Source: Rhodocollybia butyracea (taxonomy: Eukaryota > Basidiomycota > Agaricomycetes > Agaricales > Omphalotaceae). From it: a stretch of 64,000 bases of DNA. The notes beneath the pieces were generated by a model. That model searched no databases. It saw only the letters and a program-made list of their open reading frames with translations, and was not told the DNA's origin. Positions 1 to 13,194 of the stretch are shown in pieces (position 1 is the first letter of the stretch; the number at the start of each line of letters is the position of its first letter). Made by a program: the position numbers and the translations under genes. The stretch lies in NCBI GenBank assembly GCA_015501585.1, contig JADNRY010000022.1, forward strand, positions 1-64,000. Direction: 5' to 3'.

Positions 1-2612
<2,612 letters not shown>

Positions 2613-2929
2613 AATGGTGGTAGGAACGAAGTGTTGGCTTAGGGGTGCTTTAAACTTTTAACCAACAAATGTTGCACGTGCATCCCGCCAATGACTCATT
2701 TGGCGCACCGACGCTTCCCGAATGGCGCGGCGAGCAGCGCGTTCCGTGTCACTATGGATCCTAGGAATGTCGTTTTAACGTTTTAACGGTCAGAGAATTC
2801 TAAAAACTACTATCTGAGTCTCATATACAGGACTTTAGTTATGTAGTAAGTATAACAGCACGTACATGAGGAACTTCAACCTCTTCTGGTGACGTTCAGA
2901 TGAATAAACGACTTATAATTTTTAGAGCG
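2613..2929. other. Intergenic: PARP promoter region
   Basis: AT-rich flank between the PARP start and the left target-site duplication of the first TIR element. It should hold the PARP promoter. I see no ORF, repeat or clear motif here apart from a short duplicated stretch (cgttttaacg ttttaacg) near 2770. Confidence 0.5.
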
Positions 2930-2938
2930 TATTTGCAG
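2930..2938. repeat. Left 9-bp target-site duplication, TIR element copy 1
   Basis: tatttgcag, repeated exactly at 3478-3486 just outside the right end of the element. Confidence 0.88.
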
Positions 2939-3032
2939 GCAAATGCAGTCCCCACAAACTTTACATAAGCGTTGCATAACGCTCTCACAGCAATTAGCCG
3001 ATATATTTGGGCTACATCTTCAGTAAAAAGTA

Positions 3033-3120
3033 CTGCTTTAGTATAGTGGTTATCGCGTCATGCTTGTTGTAATAAGCTTGAGGCTCGCTGTTCAATTCTC
3101 GCTTTCGGCGATTTTTTTTT
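3033..3120 (+). ncRNA. tRNA-like Pol III module inside TIR element copy 1
   Basis: The segment has an A-box-like stretch (TTAGTATAGTGGTTATCGC, about 3038-3056), a stem-loop in the anticodon-arm position (ATGCTT...AAGCTTG), a degenerate B box (CTGTTCAATTC, about 3088-3098) and a run of nine T at 3112-3120 that could stop Pol III. It resembles fungal Asp/Val tRNAs. The acceptor stem does not pair well and the anticodon loop looks to be 8 nt, so it is not a functional tRNA. It is more like the tRNA-derived head of a SINE, here carried inside a DNA element. Transcription is inferred, not shown. Confidence 0.5.
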
Positions 3121-3144
3121 CCGTTTTACAACTTTGCTAGCTAG

Positions 3145-3360
3145 CCGCTAGCGTTAGGTTAGGTTAGGTCAGGTTAGGCGTTAGGGTTTTTACGCCCGCG
3201 CGCAGCGCGGGTTGTTTGGGTTCGGGGTTGGGTCAGTTAGGGTTCGGGGCTGGGTCGGTTAGGGTTCGGGGTTGGTTGGTTAGGGTTCGGGGCTAGGTTT
3301 AGGGTTAGGCGGGGGTCCGGGGGCAGCGCCCCCGCTTTAGTGTTAGGGTTGAGAATATAT
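3145..3360 (+). repeat. Telomere-like GTTAGG/TTAGGG degenerate array within TIR element copy 1
   Basis: The stretch repeats ggttaggttagg and then gttagggttcgggg(t/c)tggg several times, and ends at a palindromic gggggtccgggggcagcgcccccgc. The units are not a pure TTAGGG array and the same array sits inside copy 2, so it belongs to the element and does not mark a chromosome end. Confidence 0.75.
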
Positions 3361-3477
3361 ACCAGGCCGGAGGCCTCTCAGTTAAGATTAAAAGCCTGAG
3401 CGTGCAATTAAGCGCCTGGATCATAGCCACGGATTGTTATGTAACGCTTATGTAAAGTTTGTGGGGACTGCGTTCAC

Positions 3478-3486
3478 TATTTGCAG
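3478..3486. repeat. Right 9-bp target-site duplication, TIR element copy 1
   Basis: tatttgcag, the exact partner of 2930-2938. The two together fix the element borders at 2939 and 3477. Confidence 0.88.
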
Positions 3487-4183
3487 TCGCTACGTCACAC
3501 AGCGATCGCAGAAGACGACCGCAACGTTTCACGCCGTCTCATCATGATAGTGCTACCGCTCTCTCAGCTGCGAATAAATCGGATATCTTGCACGTGACAG
3601 TGCTAATCTCGATTCTCGAGATTTCTTCGCTAACTACAACTTGTACAAGAGGCTAAAGTCGCTTGCTAATAAATAAACACCAGCCCAAACCTTGATGTGA
3701 CCCTTCGGAGCCTTCCTTGAGCTCCTGGTCCAGCGATGTTGCAAGAGTTCGGAAGCAGTAGTGTTCCTGGAGGTCACCTGGAGTCCTTAAATTCTTGCAA
3801 TTAGGACAGCCTCGAGGTTTACAGCTTTGGCCCCAGCTTTTACGGAACAAGGATCCAGAACCACAAGCATTATTGAAGCAACGAGGCAGCCAGGATTTAT
3901 TTCTCACAAACCACTTTTGGAAACACGTGACCGAATAGTCTACCGCCGAGCGATCAATGTGATTCTATGTGATATCGGGCAAAAAATGTCAAAAGTTACC
4001 TAGATTGATGAACATTTGTACAAAATCTTTACATTTATTATATCACTTTCCTTTTTCATAATCACACCAAAACACGATTGTGATATTAACGAGGGGGACG
4101 TTTCCCGCCGTGAATTCCAATAAAAGCGACCATGGCTGCGTCAGTAGAGTTCGCATTCTCTTTCCCTTCTCTTCCAACTCAAA
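3487..4183. other. Intergenic, no supported gene
   Basis: About 700 bp between the TIR element and the HMG-box gene. A minus-strand open frame at 3653-3907 has several Cys residues but no recognisable fold, start context or homology, so I do not call it. The last 100 bp (pyrimidine-rich ttctctttcccttctcttcc) look like the promoter/5' leader of the HMG-box gene. Confidence 0.4.
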
Positions 4184-5638
4184 ATGTCCACTCAAAGTTC
4201 GTTCAACTTTTTATTTCACGATCATAGACCTCGTTAACCTTTACATATACTTCTAGTCATTCAGTTTCTTCCTTCGGATACCAATGATTTTGCTGGACAT
4301 GACTTTATGGCCACAAGCGAAGGCCATAATCTAGAAGAAGAAATCCCTCACTCCTATCCAGTTTCTATCCGGTTTTCTTCCCCGTCTCTTGAATATCATG
4401 GACCAGATGATACAGATTCCTCTGCGTCGATCGAAAGACCAGTTCGTCCTTTGGCACCTAGAAAGGTTTCCCCTCATCAGAAAACCCATATCCCTCGACC
4501 TCGCAATGCTTTCATGATATTTTCGTTCCGAGTACTGTCAAACCAAGATCACCACGGATGTCGAACGCGACCATAGACATATCAGTCGCATCATCGCGCA
4601 TCTTTGGAATAATATGTCCGAAGACGAAAAAGCACCGTATCGTCTTATGTCCGAGCACGAGAAACGCGAGCATCAACAAAAATATCCAGACTACCGTTTC
4701 ACTCCCGGGATTCGTATAACCAAACCCGTGAAGAGAAACGTCAAGCGAAACGGGCAAAATGACCTTGCCCGCTCTCAGAGGGTCGCAGAACTTCTGAAGG
4801 CTGGCCTTCAGGGTCGTGATCTCGAGTCCGCTGTAAAGGATATTGATTTAGACAGTTTGGGAAGCTCTAGTCCCCCGGCGGAAGAGTCGTCTCGATCTTC
4901 TTCTTCCTCTCCTGCTGCAACACCTTCGTCTGCTCCGCCCGACGTACGTGGATGGCAACCTACTGGCCGAGAAACCGAGGCAGGCGTCCTCCGAAGCCCA
5001 TTGCTGGCGCCACCTCCCGCTCCCACTGTCGTCCAACCTCTACCTGTAACTCGGCGTTCGGTATGTTTTTTCCTTTCTTTTCGCATCTTACTTTTGATCA
5101 TTGACTCATCCGACAGCATAAACCCCCCATTATGGACTACCTGAGACCTGACCCTCCGTCAGCTATCTCTACTGATTATATGCGTCGCACTCAGGTTTCT
5201 CCATTTCTCGCTCCGTCCCCTTCTCCGGACGTTCAAACTCAGTTGCCTGACAGGGCTTTCGCTCAGGACTTTTATGCTTCCAACCCCGATCCTACTTTCC
5301 ATGAGGGAGCTCACTACACACCGCACTACCATCCCAATGGCACTCCTCAGACTCTTTCTTATCAGAACTCTCTGCAGCAATCATACGAGATCACTGGTTC
5401 CGACGGCTTTTATTTGGAGTATGTTCCTTACGATGACATGTCAGCCAGCCAGTATCACACATCCCTATACTACACGAACGTTCAGGTAGACCTTCAGTCT
5501 GATCTACCCAATGTGCAATTCGGCTATACCGCTACCTCCACAGTGTATACGAACCCTAGTCAGTATCAGTCAGGTCAAGTTACTGACCCCTCAAACCTGC
5601 TCGCCTGGAATTCGATGCAATTCCTTGTAGACACCTAA
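4184..5638 (+). CDS. HMG-box transcription factor, frame broken in the HMG box
   Basis: A MATA_HMG-type DNA-binding protein, presumed nuclear. ATG at 4184 is followed by a short intron (about 4197-4256), then a Ser/Pro-rich N-terminus, then the HMG box: HIPRPRNAFMIF (ends ~4521) continuing in another frame as RSEYCQTKITTDVERDH and ISRIIAHLWNNMSEDEK through EHEKREHQQKYPDYRFTP (~4710). The two halves join only if one T of the 4520-4523 run is removed. A basic stretch follows (KPVKRNVKRNG), then a Ser/Pro-rich region, an intron at about 5060-5117 and a Pro/Tyr/Ser-rich tail ending DT at 5635. The box is conserved on both sides of the shift, so a sequencing error or very recent mutation is likelier than old decay. 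The target is unknown; no pheromone or homeodomain genes are adjacent, so a mating-type role is not supported. Confidence 0.78.
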
Positions 5639-5858
5639 AGGCTCACACCCTTACTTTTCCAAGTTTTACTGTAACGTAACTATTAGCAGTGCACATCCCT
5701 TGTTCTTCAACCTGTAGCTGTACTACCCGCTTTTCATTTACTTGTAGATACCTTGTATTCAATCCTTTCTTTTCTCTTTCCTCCTATGTACTGAGGTTCT
5801 TAGGTTTAAAAGTAAGGAGAAAACCGCCTCGGCAGCTCATGAAAACCAGTATACGGTG

Positions 5859-8800
5859 TCATACAATCCCAAGCACAACGGTCGCACGCAAGCTCACTTC
5901 CTGCCCCTGCGGATGTAGCTCGTCACCCATTAGGACTAAGGCAGCTTCATGGTCCCCATTCGCATCGCTCACACCGTTAACAACTTCCCTTGGCCCACCT
6001 ATCAATCCGCTACTTTTCCAGCCCCAGCTTTGACCCACCTTGAATTTGTCTGGAGCGCTCCGGAATCGGGTTTGAGCATTTCCAGAAGGGCTTGCACAGT
6101 TTACTGAAAAATATACCGAGATGACTGGGCGCAAGTCAATATAAGGGTATGCTAACTTTGACGGCGAGGCTTGAAAAGGTGGTTCAGACAAAGAAGCCGA
6201 AGGGGATAATGATGGAGGTGGCGATGTCGGTGTAGAGAGAGATGGAGATAAAGGTATAGGAGGGGTAGCCGGTGAAGGGGACGGATTTGAGCCCGGGACA
6301 TAAGGATTGCTCGCGGAAGCACTGGGGATCCTATATTCGATGTTCCTCTTGCCGCCGTCCTTTGAGCTAGAGCTCTGGTGTCGAGATCGACCGAAGGCTG
6401 GGAATACAGTTGGCAATGAGGAACTTAGAAACCCGCTTCCGCTTGAAGAAGCAGGGTTAGCGAGGCTTCTCCAACCACCTGAACCGCCAGGTGTACGCTG
6501 TGAAGGGGGAGACCCTGGTGCCGTAGAAGGACGTGACGAGGAAGCCACTGGTATGGAAGCAGTGTTACTTCGGTGGCGGGAATTCGGAGGTGAGCGCGAC
6601 GAAGATGCGACCTGAGGAGGTGCAGATGCGTATGGTGTCAGCGGAGGAAATGAAGGGCCCCGTGAGGTTGAAGTTGCTTGCATGACCGGTGCTGTTGCAG
6701 AAACCGCAGGGTCTGAACTAGGTGGTGGTGTTGGAGGGGCAAAGGATTTGAAAATAGACGGCCAACGTATGTCAGCAAGTGGATCGGGGGCGCTGAGTAG
6801 AGGTAAATCGCTAGTAGAGGATTGTCTGTGTAAGTAAACACCAAGGTGGTAGTTTGGCAATAGTCCGCTTCCTGGTACACCGGTCCGGCTATCTGGCATG
6901 GTTCGAAGGTGATCTGGCGAATTCGGTTTATCCTTTCTTTTCACGATCTGAACGTAGACGTTCCATAAACTCCCTGCATACCAAACAGTCCTCGAACTAA
7001 GGCGGTCCTTTTCCTTTAGCATCTCGAGGTTAAAAAATTCAATACTGAAGCGAAGAGGGGGGTGTGAGGATAATAGGTATGAAGGACGGATACCTAAAGA
7101 AGGAGATGGCAAAGAGGGAAACGAGGTATGTGCAGGAGGAAACAAGGAGGAAACGAACGATAGAGTATCGGATTCGTTTGTTGGGGTGAGGTAACAGGTG
7201 TCCCCAATCAACCCAAAGAATGTCTTTTCGTTCGATGTTTTAGTAGAGGGAGGCCTCTTTTCCTTCTCGAATTGTTCGCCAGCTTGTCGCAAAGCTAGAT
7301 CTGTCTTTACAGTCCCGGACCTCCTTAGCATCCCTTCTCGGGTCTCCCCTCGATGTAGATAGCTTTCACCAAAACTGCAAGCAAACAGTTCATCCATGGT
7401 GATGTTATTATGGATGCTCCCCTCCACTCGTGCGCGGCTGGAGGTAGTTATAGTATCACCAACGCGTAGAGATTCGTCGACGGGGATGACGAAGTAAGGT
7501 TTCACACCGAAAGGCGAACTCTTCGTTACTAAAGATAGAAGTTCAGAAACAGTCTTGGTGAATCCTAGTTTCTCTCCAAGGTTGCGAGGCTGCTGGCCAG
7601 AATTCATGCCCATGACGGCACATCTTACTATTCCAGCTTGCCAGCTTGCTTCTTGTAAAGTTCGAAGGTCAACATATGGACGCCCGGTGGATGGGGAGAT
7701 TTCGTTAGAGATGTCGATAAGGGCGTCGAAAACCTCCAAGAGAAGGGTGAGTACTCTTTTAGGATTATCAGGTGAGCCATACCATGTTTTCATAATGAAT
7801 GCTAGTACGGAAAAATCGATCCCAATGTTCATCCTCTTCTTTCCATTCTTCGTCTTCGGTGCGTTCCCTGTTCTTGCCTTTCATCTGGCGCGTAGTGTCC
7901 CTGTCCAGAGTATCCCATTCCTCAGTTTCCTCTCTTTCAGAGGTGCCTTGCAGTCGCAACTGACCGATTTTAGTCCGAACAGCTCTTCGTAACTCGACGA
8001 CGCGCTTTGCGAATATGTACCTCTCTTCCTCAGGACCATTTAACGGGTTTAGGGGGATAGCTGGTGCTGCTTTACCCTCTACAGAATGCAGGGACATTGA
8101 AGTCACAGACATATAGAGTGAGGGAGAAGGTATAAAAAATTCATTGCTGGAGATGAGCGCGTGTATCCATGTAGCAGATAGTCCCTCAAGTCCCGCGGCC
8201 GACGCGGTGAAAAGCCGAGGCACACGCTTGATCTCGGAACGGGACCATTGTGGAAACCAGGACGAAGACGGAAGGCCAGATTCATAGGTGTCCGTGTTTG
8301 ACGGGAAAGGCAGACCGTCCAGGTCATTACCTTCAAATGAATTCAAAGTCGCGTTCGAATCATTCAGCCATTCGGTCACCACTTTCTCTTCTTCTGCAAA
8401 CATATCAGCGCCCCACCGCGAAAGCCAACAGGTACACGCCTCTCCAATTTTGTCAGATATGGGACCATAGGAGAATCTTGGATTGGACTGAGAATGAGAT
8501 GAACTGCTAAAAGCTGCACGGGGCGCTATGCTGGAAGAGCTAAGGGAACCTACGGATTGCGATGAGTATACTTCGCTGCTGTAGTTTGCACCTGCTTCCG
8601 AGTTCTCTTCTACAGCCTCAGCTACACTATCTAGTCCCACTGCAGGAAGGCCACTATGTCTGAGCTCAGTTTTTCCCAGTGCAAAGTGCAGATAATATAG
8701 AACGGTTCTCGGTCCGATTGTCCTGAGTAAGCCCGTTAAGGCTTCCGACGCGAGACTGGGTATGGACAAGTATATCGAGGTAGCGAGGAGGCTTATTAGA

Positions 8801-9309
8801 AATTCTGGAAAAGCCGGTTGATGATCCGGTGGGTACAGGAGTGAAGAACACAGCGGAAGAACGGGTGGAAAAGGAAACCCAGGGGTCAAAGGCCTGGTAG
8901 CGGTTGGTACAAGGGATGGGTGAATGTAGAGACTCGGCCCAGCGCCATAAAGCCTAGCTATGGATAATCTAATGATCGATATCGTCAGGACAGATCCAGA
9001 CTTCAGAGCTCATGAACATACTTACTCGAATGCAGCCCGTGTGATATTCCTATCGTCCAGTACAACGTGAACAACCTCTTCGGAAAGGCTCGAATTGTAG
9101 CTGTTTGTTTCCTGTCTTGAGTTTTTCTTTGCTTCGCTTTCAGAGAACCCTCCAGTGAACAGCGATTTCCAGAACCCTGCCTGGATCAGTACAACTCTGT
9201 GCAACCTGTAAATGGCGTTGAAAGCTCCTGATATATGGATACAGACATCTGAGGTTTGGCGTGTTAAGAACGAGTTGTAAAGATGAGACTGGATATCAGA
9301 AGAATTCAT
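5859..9309 (-). CDS. BTB/POZ domain protein with long Ser/Pro-rich C-terminus
   Basis: The start at 9309 (MNSSDIQSHLYNSFL; an upstream in-frame TTG is not used) opens a BTB fold: TSDVCIHISGAFNAIYRLHR, VVLIQAGFWKSLFTGGFSE and VVHVVLDDRNITRAAFE. After an intron near 9020 the protein continues SIARLYGAGPSLYIHPSLV, then ~300 residues of a helical extension. A second intron near 7754-7808 (GTACTAG...AAAAGAG) links to a ~600-residue part with a conserved-looking core (LTLLLEVFDALIDIS, GDTCYLTP, WYAGSLWNVYVQIV) and then a long Ser/Pro/Ala-rich stretch (about residues 750-950). Such fungal BTB proteins are often Cul3 adaptors, but no Kelch or other substrate domain is seen and I assign no partner. 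The 3' end faces the HMG-box gene at 220 bp. Confidence 0.8.
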
Positions 9310-9513
9310 AAACAAACCCGGGAGAGCGAAACGGTTGTCTCAAAGACTGGATCCAGTGTGGAGAGAGCGCTTGCCGCTTTTTAACTTTAAGCGCCTGTGT
9401 CTTATACGTACATACTAAGCAGACGCAAAAGCTGAAGATATCAAGATTATAGACTATAGCGAACCAGACGATATCGATATAATTCAGGCAAGTTAGTACA
9501 AAATGTAGTCTTT

Positions 9514-10123
9514 TTAAATGCGATGCTTCTTCTCCATGTCGTGACGAATATCAAGTGGTGGTCCATTTAATGGGCCTAAAGCAAATGAGAAACTCCCCAG
9601 AACAACATAGAAGATTCCTACCCAAGAATACGTCTGAAGTCTCTACAGCCTCGTCGCGACCCATGAGGATATCCAACTGAAGATTGGTTTGAGGGAGTAT
9701 CGGCATGTGTGGGTTCTATGAAACGATGAGCGCAGGTTCAATAAGAAACAAATTGCCACTGACTGCGCTAACAAGTTTCCTCTCCATCAGCATCCTCATC
9801 GGCGCATGAAGACCTTGGGTGTTGCGCAACATCGTGAGTTTCATGTTGTCTTGTGTTTCTTCCCACTAAGCAAAGTTTATTGGTGTTGAGCAGCTCAATG
9901 GATTAATGCGTACACTGTGCAGTCTGTCCTTCAAGCCTCCCTCTGTCTTGATTTCTGTGGCGATTGTACGCGGGCCATATCGCAAAGTATCGTGAAGGCC
10001 GAGGCTGTTCGAGGTTTCGGCTACAGAAGCTGATTTAGGTGCACTGGCAGGAACAATACGGAAAGACGGATCCTGAGCAACAGTTTAGTAGTAAACTTGA
10101 AAGTAAACGAAGGAACAGACCAT
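9514..10123 (-). CDS. UMP1: Proteasome maturation factor UMP1
   Basis: Short chaperone that guides assembly of 20S half-proteasomes and is degraded as the first substrate of the finished particle. The start codon at 10121-10123 is the entire coding part of exon 1: ATG is followed directly by an intron (10073-10120). Exon 2 reads DPSFRIVPASAPKSASV through TEGGLKDRLHS, then WEETQDNMKLTMLRNTQGLH and APMRMLMERKLVSA, then NPHMPILPQTNLQLDILMGR with DEAVETSDVF. A last exon reads GPLNGPPLDIRHDMEKKHRI. WEETQ, the LxxxRxxxGxHxPMR helix and LDIL-GRDE are family hallmarks. About 140 residues, the usual size. It was absent from simple ORF calling because all exons are short. Confidence 0.9.
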
Positions 10124-10332
10124 GGTAGTTGTGGATGAACAAATTCTGTGAACGCGTAATGTATCGCGTGATCATCCTCTGAGTAACATTCACCAGAACC
10201 GACTTCAGAGCTCAAATTTCGTCTTTTGGCCTCATACTACCATCATATAAGCAATACTGGACAGTTTTCATATCATTTGCTCAATATCTTATTGGTTTTC
10301 AGCTCCAATTACCATTTCGCTCACAGCTTACC

Positions 10333-12926
10333 ATGGCGTCTCGCCCTTCTCGGTCGTCTAGCATCCCAATTCCAAGAAATCCCGCGTCTACATCGCCTGC
10401 GAGGAACATAGAATCTGTAATCTCTATACCCTCTATTTCCGCTGGTGTCAGGCCTCGTCTTCAAAGTCATGGAGTTCGGAGTGTTTCCGATGACCATCGA
10501 GGTGTTGGCGTTGCCCATGGCGTACGTGGAAGCACAACCAACAGCTCTTCGGCTCTCAGCACATCACCAGTGAGGTCAACCGCAAGATCATACACTCAGC
10601 CCGTTGGTTCCCACTTTCGTAACCCTTCTCGATCTGCCACAACATACGAACCACGGATAATACGCGCAGAATCTTCGCGCAACTTTGACCCATCATGTTT
10701 GCCATCTTCATCTACATCTCCTGCCCGCACAAGAAGAGCCAGCACGACTGGAACTCGAGCTCCCAGTATTCAACGCAATCGCTCTACCTCTATTACTCCT
10801 TCGGCTCCTATCACATTCCCTCCTCCCGCATACCTCGACCATTCATCTTTTAAACATTTATTTCAAACGGAAGCCCCTGCTCCGCCTTCTGGCGCAAAGG
10901 CCGAGATCGATCTCCGCACTTACTCCGGCGCAATGTCCCCATTAGTCGACAGCGACGATGACAGCAACATCAGTCCTCCCCCGCGCGAGCCAACGGTGAT
11001 TTCTGTCGCGTCTCCAGACCCAATTTTGAAGTTACCTACGCGATGGAGTTATGAATATCGCCACCCGTCTCTTAATCTATCAGAAAACGGGCGTGAACTT
11101 ACTTTTCAAGGTACGCAAAGTTGTCCGTGATTGCGAGCTCTATACTAATCATAAGCAGGCGCAAACTGCAATGGAGACAGGGATGCTGCTGCTGCTCGAT
11201 CTGTACAGCCTATCCCTCCAGCTTGTGGGGTCTATTATTTCGAAGTCGAGATTCACAGCAAAGGACAAAAAGCGTCAGTCTGCTCTTCAAGTTTATACTA
11301 AAATAATTTCATTCATTTTGTTATAGTCACATAAGTGTTGGGTGAGAGACCAGGGTTCCGTATCTGCCTGCTACCACTTAATATTTCTTAGCTTCTCTGG
11401 TCCCGGTGTCCGACTTTCTCGCCTTCCGGGGTGGGAGGAAACATCGTGGGGCTACCACGGTGACGATGGATGTTCGTTTGCTGCGGAACGAACCGGCACA
11501 AACTATGGGCCCACTTTTGGATGTGAGGGCTCTCCTTGTTTCCGAAATTCTGATTAATTGCTTGCAATAGTGGGAGACGTTGTTGGCTGCGGCATCGACT
11601 TTAGCACCGGCCGTGCCTTTTTCACCAAAAATGGCACATATTTAGGTGAGCTACCACTTTCAGTCACTGATTCAAGCGTGATAGACGTTCTTCTTCACTC
11701 AATAGGCCCCGTGTTTGAAAATGTGGGTAAAGACGTGGAGCTATATCCTACTGTAGGTTTGCAACACATGGGGGAATCTGTCAAAGTCAACTTTGGACAT
11801 GAAACGTTTCGCTTCGATATCGATTACCATGTCCAGCAACGGCGTCAGGCAACTTGGACGACTATTATGAGTCGATCACTAGATCCTGCTATTTTTCGTG
11901 CACTGCAGATCCACGACGGGACTGAGGAGGAGGCTGTACCTTTGCTGTCTGAGGTGTCCGAAGAGCAGAGCAAGCAGACGATTAACAAGCTTGTACTATC
12001 CTATTTAGCTCATCATGGATATGTCAAGACGGCAAGGGCATTCCAGCAACAAACTCGGGGCACAGTAGACCAAGGTCTTTCATCTACTGATGACGACATT
12101 GAAATGGACGATGTTCCTGCACCCTTACCGTCCACTTCTACTCTCGAAGCAGATATACAACATAGAACCAGCATTGTAAACTCTGTTCTTTCTGGTAACA
12201 TTGACTCGGCTCTTACGCAGACCCGCGATCACTACCCTGGAGCATTGGAAGCGGAGGAAGGCCTAATGCTAGTCAAGCTTCGCTGTCGCAAATTTGTGGA
12301 GCTCGTCCTCGAGACTGCAGAACTGGAGAAGAAGATGAAGGCTGCGATAGCGAAAGAAGAAGCTTCTACCCCCGATGGGTTGGAGGAGGATAGTATGGGT
12401 ATGATTGTTGACGACGATACAACATTCTCTGGAAGTCCCATTGGAACCAGTAATGGGGCTGCTGACAGTACAGGTCCTTTATCAAGAACCTCAATTCATT
12501 CTCGGCCCTCCCTTCCAGCTAAAAACCAGTACGAAGCATCGTTGAATGAAGCCTTATCATTCGGCAAGACTTTGGACAAGGACTACAAAGCGACGCATAA
12601 CTCGGAAGCCAAAAACATCTTTTTCCGAACTTTCGCTATCCTTACCTCCTCTGACCCATTGTCAGCCGGGGAGCGATTGCAGAAGTCGCCGGCCATGAAG
12701 CAAAGGTCAAGTTAGCGAATGAACTAAATCAAGCTATTCTTCGTATGTATAAATTTTACCGGCTGTTCCTTTAAATAACGCTCCTTTAGGATCGCAAGGC
12801 CGTCCTACCCACCCAGCTTTGGAGATGATGTATCGCCAGACATCAGTATGCCTTCTCCAGCTAGGACTGGCTAGAGTAGGAGCGGCAGCGTTTGCAAACA
12901 TGCAGAAAGAATTCCTTGATAATTGA
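10333..12926 (+). CDS. RanBPM/Vid30-like protein (SPRY-LisH-CTLH-CRA), GID/CTLH E3 ligase subunit
   Basis: Scaffold subunit of the GID/CTLH ubiquitin ligase that degrades gluconeogenic enzymes in yeast. An unstructured Ser/Arg-rich N-terminus (~230 residues) precedes a SPRY domain: [66 protein letters not shown] and NGTYLG|GPVFENV. LisH ([21 protein letters not shown], about 11980-12050) and CTLH/CRA follow ([61 protein letters not shown]). Introns near 11110, 11272, 11340, 11527 and 11645 are short. The frame breaks in the CRA domain: the G-run 12668-12671 needs one more G to pass from SSDPLSAG into [19 protein letters not shown]. Taken literally the ORF stops at 12715 and loses the last ~65 residues. 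I give the end as 12926, where the conserved frame stops. Confidence 0.88.
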
Positions 12927-13194
12927 ATGGTTTGTTTGACCACATTCACTCGCTCTCGCTTTGTCTTTCATCTTATGTACAAGTGTTGCTTGATCTACCC
13001 TTCTGTAGTCTTATTGTGTAAAGAGGAAATATGGACATATATCTTGGGAGGATATACTATAGTGCTGGCTTCGGTGGCATATTCTCAGAGTTGGTAAATT
13101 GGGATTTGTTAAGATTTAAATAGCCATCTAGATATTAACTTGTGATGCGTTATTGATACACTGAGGTGGAAGTAGATATACACGATGAATCCAA

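Larger units (their letters stand above)
2939..3477 (+). mobile_element. Non-autonomous TIR element (MITE, Mutator-like by TSD size), copy 1
   Basis: A 539-bp element without coding capacity. Its ends are inverted: 2944-2979 (gcagtccccacaaac...) matches the reverse complement of 3437-3472 over 36 nt with one mismatch, and the match continues imperfectly to the outer GC. It is flanked by a perfect 9-bp duplication, tatttgcag. A 9-bp duplication fits Mutator-like elements best; no transposase is present to confirm this. Inside, in order: a tRNA-like module, GTTAGG/TTAGGG-type repeats, a GC-rich palindrome at 3311-3334 and a ggccggaggcc palindrome near 3365. A second copy in the same orientation lies at 44511-45051 with few differences, so activity was recent. 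Confidence 0.9.

Noticed and set aside
3033..3110. A functional tRNA gene
   Set aside because: A- and B-box-like parts are present, but the acceptor stem does not pair, the anticodon loop looks to be 8 nt, and the same segment recurs inside a second transposon copy.
3145..3360. A chromosome end or subtelomere
   Set aside because: The repeats lie between TIRs with genes on both sides, and the same array recurs 41.5 kb away in the second copy.
3653..3907. A small Cys-rich protein on the minus strand
   Set aside because: No start context, no splice partners, no recognisable zinc-binding spacing.
4184..5638. Part of a mating-type locus because of the HMG box
   Set aside because: No homeodomain, pheromone or receptor genes and no MIP gene nearby; HMG factors are common elsewhere.
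6307..6615. Open frames opposite Ser/Pro-rich coding regions (also near 22320-22778, 22806-23228, 30087-30362, 50284-50921)
   Set aside because: Shadows of biased codons on the true strand; no conserved motifs.
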